This document shows, piece by piece, positions 6,050 through 10,000 of a stretch of 10,000 bases of DNA (position 1 is its first letter; every line of letters begins with the position of its first letter). The DNA lies in the NCBI GenBank assembly GCA_020216985.1, contig JAIWOH010000139.1, positions 1 through 10,000 of the forward strand, read 5' to 3'. The notes under the pieces were generated by a model, which saw only the letters and a program-made list of their open reading frames with translations, was not told where the DNA came from and ran no database searches. The position numbers were made by a program, and so were the translations under genes. This DNA comes from Nitrospira sp. (GTDB lineage: Bacteria > Nitrospirota > Nitrospiria > Nitrospirales > Nitrospiraceae).

Positions 6050-7021
6050 ATGGCGTTTCCAGTCCAGCGGCTGCGCCGACTTCGGCAACAGGTAGGTCTT
6101 CGGCGGATGGTGCGGGAGACGGCGCTGTCCCCCGCTGATTTTATCGCACCGTTTTTCGTCGTCGAAGGTCGAGATCGTCGTGAGCCGATCGCCTCGATGC
6201 CGGGTCAATACAGGCTTTCGATCGATCTGTTGGTCGAGGAGGCGGCCGCAATCAAGGCGCTCGGCATTCCGGCGATTATTTTATTCGGCATTCCCGCCCA
6301 GAAGGACGAGCAGGGCAGCGCGGGTCTCGATCCGAACGGCATCGTGCAACGGGCGGTCCGGGCGACTAAGGAGAAGGTTCCCGGCCTGATCGTCGTTACC
6401 GACGTGTGCATCGACGAGTACACCAGCCACGGTCACTGCGGGATCGTTCGGGACGGCAAGATTTGCAACGACGAAACCCTCGATTGTCTTAGGATCATGG
6501 CTCGCACCCACGCCGAAGCGGGGGCCGATATGGTGGCACCCTCCGACATGATGGACGGGCGAGTGGCAGCCATCCGGGATGAACTCGACCGGGCCGGATT
6601 TCCCGACGTCCCGATCATGGCCTATGCGGCCAAGTTCGCCTCCTGTTTTTACGCGCCGTTTCGTGACGCGGCGTTTTCGAGCCCTCAATTCGGCGATCGG
6701 CAATCGTATCAAATGGATCCGGGCAACCGGCGTGAGGCGCTGCGCGAGATCGAACTGGACGTGGAGGAAGGGGCTGACATTGTCATGGTGAAGCCGGCCT
6801 TGCCCTATTTGGACGTCATCGCCGCTGCGAGAAGCCGCACGCTTCTGCCGATCGCCGCCTATCAGGTCAGCGGTGAATACAGCATGATCAAGGCCGCCGC
6901 TCAGGCCGGTTGGCTCGATGAATCGCGGGCGATCCTCGAATCGTTAGTGGCGATCAAGCGAGCGGGCGCCGATCTCATTTTGACCTATTTCGCCAAAGAC
7001 GCCGTTCGGTTGCTGTCTTAA
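6050..7021 (+). CDS. hemB: Porphobilinogen synthase (delta-aminolevulinic acid dehydratase)
   Basis: HemB condenses two 5-aminolevulinate molecules to porphobilinogen. The 323-aa protein has the usual length. Both Schiff-base lysines are present: K195 in [11 protein letters not shown] and K248 in [12 protein letters not shown]. The metal loop reads [14 protein letters not shown] (118-131), giving C120, D122 and C130 where Escherichia coli zinc-dependent HemB has three cysteines (120, 122, 130) and magnesium-type enzymes have Ala/Asp/Asp-like positions. This is therefore a mixed Cys-Asp-Cys site. Other family features include APFFVVEG near the N terminus, [38 protein letters not shown] and [14 protein letters not shown]. 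The start ATG 6050 lies 6 nt after the CBS gene stop, with a weak AAGAAG/AGGG site overlapping the end of that gene. The C terminus [11 protein letters not shown] is typical of the family. Confidence 0.96.
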   Translation: MAFPVQRLRRLRQQVGLRRMVRETALSPADFIAPFFVVEGRDRREPIASMPGQYRLSIDLLVEEAAAIKALGIPAIILFGIPAQKDEQGSAGLDPNGIVQRAVRATKEKVPGLIVVTDVCIDEYTSHGHCGIVRDGKICNDETLDCLRIMARTHAEAGADMVAPSDMMDGRVAAIRDELDRAGFPDVPIMAYAAKFASCFYAPFRDAAFSSPQFGDRQSYQMDPGNRREALREIELDVEEGADIVMVKPALPYLDVIAAARSRTLLPIAAYQVSGEYSMIKAAAQAGWLDESRAILESLVAIKRAGADLILTYFAKDAVRLLS

Positions 7022-7039
7022 GGGACTTGATCCGCGACG

Positions 7040-8017
7040 ATGAAGGTGATGTACGGATATCAGCACGAGATTGCACGACCCTATCCGGTCGTCACGATCG
7101 GGAATTTTGACGGTCATCACGTTGGGCATCGGGCCCTGTTGCAAGCCGTGGTTGAAACGGCTCGGAAAGTCGGAGGGACCGCCCTGGTTCTGACCTTCGA
7201 CCCCCATCCGGTGAGGATCCTGGCTCCGCACGCCAATCTCCGTTTCTTGACCGATCCGGATGAAAAATTGGGGTTCTTCCAGGCAGCCGGTATCGATGAG
7301 GTCGTCTTTGTGGAGTTTACCCGGTTGTTTGCCGCTCTGCCACCCGAAGCGTTTGTGGAGCAGGTGCTTGTGCAGGGGTTGCATACAAAAGAATTGTTCG
7401 TTGGACGGCACTTTGTTTTCGGCCACAACCGAGCGGGGAAGGTGGAGGATCTGGTGGCATTGGGGGCGCGCCATGGTTTTCTCGTTCACCCGATGGATCC
7501 GGTGCTGGCCGGCGGAGTCATCGTCAGCTCGACAAGAATCCGTCAGTTGATTCAATCGGGATCGGTGGACCAAGCAGCGCTGTTGCTTGGTCGCCGCTAT
7601 ACCATCGCCGGCACGGTCTCTCGCGGGGCGCAGAGGGGACATGAGGTGGGATGGCGAACGGCCAACCTTCGGCTTCCCGCTGATCGTGTCATGCCCCCGG
7701 ACGGCGTCTATGCCACCGTCGCCTTGTGGAAGGAGCGTCGGTATGACTCGATCTCGTACATCGGAACAAGGCCAACGTTCGGCGCGGGAGAACGGTTGCT
7801 CGAAGTTCACCTGTTTGATGAAGAGCCTGACCTGTACGGAGAACGAATCGTCGTCGAATTCGTCGGGCAGGTCAGAGGTGACGTCCGGTTTTCGGGGACG
7901 GAAGCGTTGAGTCGGCAGATCGCGCTCGACGTGGAATCCGCAAAGGAATTGTTGCGCAACCTTCAGCCGACGCAGGCGGCACAGATAACAGCGCGGGCGA
8001 CAATGGAGAAACGATGA
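7040..8017 (+). CDS. ribF: Bifunctional riboflavin kinase / FAD synthetase
   Basis: RibF phosphorylates riboflavin to FMN and adenylates FMN to FAD. The 325-aa protein has both domains. The N-terminal adenylyltransferase, about 1-185, contains the nucleotidyltransferase signature IGNFDGHHVGHRALL (from about 20), TFDPHPVRIL, the FVGRHFVFGHNRAG region and VSSTRIRQLI. The C-terminal flavokinase, about 186-310, contains GRRYTIAGTVSRGAQRGHEVG, the PTAN-like element WRTANLRLP, PPDGVYA, YIGTRPTFG and LEVHLFDEEPDLYG with the expected glutamate. Nothing is missing. The start ATG 7040 is 18 nt after hemB; an AAGGGA overlapping the hemB stop is rather far upstream, and ATG 7049 is an alternative. The stop overlaps the tilS start by 4 nt (ATGA). 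Its link to the heme genes is probably only shared cofactor housekeeping. Confidence 0.95.
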   Translation: MKVMYGYQHEIARPYPVVTIGNFDGHHVGHRALLQAVVETARKVGGTALVLTFDPHPVRILAPHANLRFLTDPDEKLGFFQAAGIDEVVFVEFTRLFAALPPEAFVEQVLVQGLHTKELFVGRHFVFGHNRAGKVEDLVALGARHGFLVHPMDPVLAGGVIVSSTRIRQLIQSGSVDQAALLLGRRYTIAGTVSRGAQRGHEVGWRTANLRLPADRVMPPDGVYATVALWKERRYDSISYIGTRPTFGAGERLLEVHLFDEEPDLYGERIVVEFVGQVRGDVRFSGTEALSRQIALDVESAKELLRNLQPTQAAQITARATMEKR

Positions 8018-9501
8018 CAACGGCGATTTCGCGAGCCACGGGTCACCCCACAAGAACGGGGTGGCCTCCCTTGCTCCGGCGGGTCGTCAGGACCATTCGG
8101 ACGAGGCGTTTGTTCGAGCCGGGCCGGCACCTGCTTGTGGCGGTCTCCGGGGGACCGGACTCGATGGCTCTGTTGTCGCTGCTCAACCGGCTGAGACCTT
8201 CCTGGCGGCTGACCCTCACGGTGGTCCACTACAATTATGGGTTGCGGGGAACCGAATCCGACGGCGATCAAGCCTGCGTTGAGGATCTGTGTCGTCGGTG
8301 GGACCTGCCGTTGTTTGTCGAGCGGCTGGACGTCGGCTCTCGCCCGCGGGGAGCCTCTCTGCAAGCGACCGCCCGCGAATTGCGCTACGAGGCGATGATG
8401 AAGAGGGCCCTCGTTTGCGGGGCGGACCTGATTGCCCTGGGACACACCGCTGACGATCAGGCCGAAACCGTTATGCTGTGGATGCTCCGTGGGGCCGGAC
8501 TGACCGGAGTATCCGGCATGCCACCCTGTCGAAACCATCTCTTTGTCAGACCGTTGTATGAAACGAGACGAGCGGACGTGCTCGCCTATCTTCGCGATGA
8601 GGGGGTGCCGTTTCGATGGGATTCCAGCAATGAGAAGCCTATTTACCTCAGAAATCGGATCAGGCATGAGATTATGCCGGTTTTGGAGAAGGTGGTTCCA
8701 TCGGCCGTCGGGGCTTTGTGCCGGCTCGCCGATCTTTGTGTGGAGGATGACCGGTACCTCGAAAAACACGTCGTCGCTCTATGTGAGGGATGGATCACGC
8801 GGCTGCCGGACGGGAGAAAAGCGGTGGACCGGTCGTTTTTTAAGAGTCTGCCGCGCGCCGTTCAAAGACGTGTTGTCAGGAATCTGGGCAAAGAGTGTGA
8901 CCTGGGTGGTCGTCCGCCCGGCATGAAGACGGTGGAGTCTCTTCTCCGCATCGCGAACGGACCGACGGCGTGTTCTTCCATGCGTATGGCGTCCGTCGGG
9001 GTAATGGTTGAAAGAGATCGATTGTGCTTTGCTCCGTCCGATTTCAGCGCCAATTTCGGCGAGTCGGCCGGCGTTTCTTCGGCTGGGACGGTACCGATAG
9101 CGCTTACGATTCCAGGCGCCGTTATCTGGCCTAAAACGGGTCATCGCATCGAGGCTTTCAAGATCAAAAAGAAAGATCTTCGACTGATGGAGGGAAGGGA
9201 TCGGAAGACAATCGTGGTGGATGCAAACAAAATTTCTGAAGGGCTGGTCGTGCGGAGTTGGAAGCCGGGAGATCGTTTTTATCCGTTCGGTATGGGAGGC
9301 CGGTCGAAAAAGCTCCAGGATTTTTTCACGGACCTGAAAGTGCCGGTTCGAGAGAGACGCCATGTGCCGATCGTAGAGGCTTCGGAGGGCATCGTATGGG
9401 TTGTCGGGTACCGACAGGATAACCGGTGGTCCGTGGATGAGAAGGCCGAATGGTGTGTGGTGCTCAGCGTGCGGGAGTGTGTGGCGGTGAAGGAGAGCTA
9501 A
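8014..9501 (+). CDS. tilS: tRNA(Ile)-lysidine synthetase
   Basis: TilS attaches lysine to C34 of the CAU anticodon of tRNA-Ile2 using ATP, changing its identity from methionine to isoleucine. The 495-aa protein carries the PP-loop SGGPDS (45-50), HYNYGLRG (72-79, a variant of the more common HVxHGLR), ALGHTADDQAETVMLWMLRGAGLTG, and NRIRHEIMPVLE closing the catalytic domain. The C-terminal domain includes VRSWKPGDRFYPFGMGG, KKLQDFF and VWVVGYRQDNRW. It is therefore the long bacterial form and is complete, slightly longer than the usual 430-480 aa because of about 20 N-terminal residues. The start ATG 8014 overlaps the ribF stop (ATGA), with GGAG 5 nt upstream. A strong inverted repeat lies 27 nt inside the gene. 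It is followed by hpt 6 nt later, a common bacterial arrangement that often continues into ftsH. Confidence 0.95.
   Translation: MTTAISRATGHPTRTGWPPLLRRVVRTIRTRRLFEPGRHLLVAVSGGPDSMALLSLLNRLRPSWRLTLTVVHYNYGLRGTESDGDQACVEDLCRRWDLPLFVERLDVGSRPRGASLQATARELRYEAMMKRALVCGADLIALGHTADDQAETVMLWMLRGAGLTGVSGMPPCRNHLFVRPLYETRRADVLAYLRDEGVPFRWDSSNEKPIYLRNRIRHEIMPVLEKVVPSAVGALCRLADLCVEDDRYLEKHVVALCEGWITRLPDGRKAVDRSFFKSLPRAVQRRVVRNLGKECDLGGRPPGMKTVESLLRIANGPTACSSMRMASVGVMVERDRLCFAPSDFSANFGESAGVSSAGTVPIALTIPGAVIWPKTGHRIEAFKIKKKDLRLMEGRDRKTIVVDANKISEGLVVRSWKPGDRFYPFGMGGRSKKLQDFFTDLKVPVRERRHVPIVEASEGIVWVVGYRQDNRWSVDEKAEWCVVLSVRECVAVKES
8041..8066 (+). other. Strong hairpin near the start of tilS
   Basis: GGTCACCCC (8041-8049) can pair with GGGGTGGCC (8058-8066) as a 9-bp stem with one G-U pair, closing an 8-nt loop. 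It lies in codons 10-18 of tilS and is not followed by a T-run, so it is not an ordinary intrinsic terminator. It may affect translation elongation, mRNA stability or relative expression of ribF and tilS, or may be chance in GC-rich coding DNA. The pairing is seen directly; any function is inference. Confidence 0.5.
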
Positions 9502-9507
9502 GAGATT

Positions 9508-10000
9508 ATGGAACGATTGTTTGGAAAGCCGATCGTGACGCAAGAGCAAATGAGGACCCGTATCCGTGAATTGGGCCGACAGATCAGTGCGGATTACACC
9601 GGCAAAGACCTTGTCTTGATCGGCGTCTTGAAAGGGGCGTATGCTTTCTACGCGGATTTGGCCAGGGCCATCCGCATTCCGATACGGGTGGACTTTCTTG
9701 TGGTGACCACGGAGAAGACAAAAGGTGGAGCGCCGGGGAAAGCCAAATTGATTTCGGATTTGACCGAAACAATTACGGGGAAAGACGTTCTGCTGGTTGA
9801 AGATATCGTCGATTCAGGGTTGACGGCTCAGCGGTTGCTCACGACCCTTGCGAAGAAAAAGCCGCGCAGCATAAACATCTGCGCGCTTCTCAGTAAGCAG
9901 GAGGACCGGGTTGTAGACGTTCATGTCGCATATGTCGGATTTACGGTTCCTAATCAATACGTCGTGGGCTATGGGCTCGACTATCAGCAAAAATACAGAA
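9508..10000 (+). CDS. hpt: Hypoxanthine phosphoribosyltransferase (3' end outside window)
   Basis: Reading from ATG 9508 gives 164 residues before the window ends, of an expected 175-185. The enzyme transfers phosphoribose from PRPP to hypoxanthine or guanine. Landmarks are VLIGVLKGAYAFYADL (36-51) with the pyrophosphate-loop LKG at 41-43, the PRPP signature VLLVEDIVDSGLTA (94-107) with E98, D99 and D102, K130 in LLSKQEDR at the purine-stacking position, and VPNQYVVGYGLDYQQKYR (147-164). The flexible catalytic loop differs: where most Hpt have VDF followed by three residues and then SSYG, this protein has VDFLVVTTEKTKGGAPG (61-77), so the Ser-Tyr pair is missing. The start is 6 nt after the tilS stop, with AAGGAG inside the tilS end about 12 nt upstream. 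The tilS-hpt order supports the assignment; substrate preference is uncertain. Confidence 0.9.
   Translation, partial: MERLFGKPIVTQEQMRTRIRELGRQISADYTGKDLVLIGVLKGAYAFYADLARAIRIPIRVDFLVVTTEKTKGGAPGKAKLISDLTETITGKDVLLVEDIVDSGLTAQRLLTTLAKKKPRSINICALLSKQEDRVVDVHVAYVGFTVPNQYVVGYGLDYQQKYR

Noticed and set aside
6944..8053. A 369-codon open frame on the minus strand opposite ribF
   Set aside because: It lies entirely over hemB-end/ribF/tilS-start, which carry clear catalytic motifs; the minus translation is rich in Arg, His, Pro and Gln without domain-like pattern, as expected for an antisense shadow in GC-rich DNA.
8225..8251. HYNYGLRG in TilS as a possible active-site defect
   Set aside because: The His, Gly-Leu-Arg and PP-loop residues are kept, and, from memory, Asn-Tyr variants of this motif occur in other TilS proteins.

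Overview
The window is a compact, GC-rich bacterial chromosome segment (roughly 57-60% G+C by eye). It is dominated by one co-directional gene run for tetrapyrrole (heme, siroheme, cobalamin) biosynthesis, which continues into cofactor, tRNA and purine-salvage housekeeping genes. The gene order (CcsA/HemX-like membrane protein, hemA, hemC, a cobA-hemD fusion, a CBS-domain protein, hemB) and the protein style are compatible with a Nitrospira-like (Nitrospirota) or similar deep-branching Gram-negative lineage. That placement is an inference from memory of gene order, not a search result. There are no IS elements, tRNA or rRNA genes, CRISPR arrays or phage genes.

Layout. Positions 1-63 are probably the tail of an unidentified plus-strand gene. 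It converges on a minus-strand tetrapyrrole-methylase-family gene of the RsmI type (73-807), which departs from the usual family motifs at several places. A short divergent intergenic region follows, with a good sigma70-like promoter (TTGACT, 18 nt, TATAAT, 787-816) that lies partly inside the 5' end of the rsmI-like gene and points rightward. From 879 to the window end nine plus-strand genes follow with gaps of -4 to +44 nt and no convincing terminator: ccsA/hemX-like, hemA, hemC, cobA-hemD, a two-CBS-domain protein, hemB, ribF, tilS and hpt (cut by the window end).

How the genes work together. HemA reduces glutamyl-tRNA to glutamate-1-semialdehyde (C5 pathway). HemL is not in the window. 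HemB condenses ALA to porphobilinogen, HemC makes hydroxymethylbilane, and the HemD half of the fusion closes it to uroporphyrinogen III. The CobA half methylates that product to precorrin-2, committing part of the flux to siroheme, cobalamin or heme d1. The membrane protein translationally abutting hemA resembles HemX, which in Bacillus influences HemA levels, or CcsA, which handles heme for cytochrome c. RibF makes FMN and FAD, TilS matures the CAU anticodon of tRNA-Ile2, and Hpt salvages hypoxanthine/guanine; tilS-hpt is a widespread bacterial pair.

This is mostly an ordinary core-metabolism region and I do not see a new defence or mobile system. The points worth a second look are modest: a divergent RsmI paralogue, a CBS nucleotide-sensor-like protein inserted in the heme operon behind an unusually strong ribosome binding site, a Cys-Asp-Cys variant of the HemB metal site, an Hpt lacking the Ser-Tyr loop motif, a strong hairpin just after the tilS start, a perfect 20-bp palindrome inside hemC, and marked over-representation of the hexamer CGATCG.
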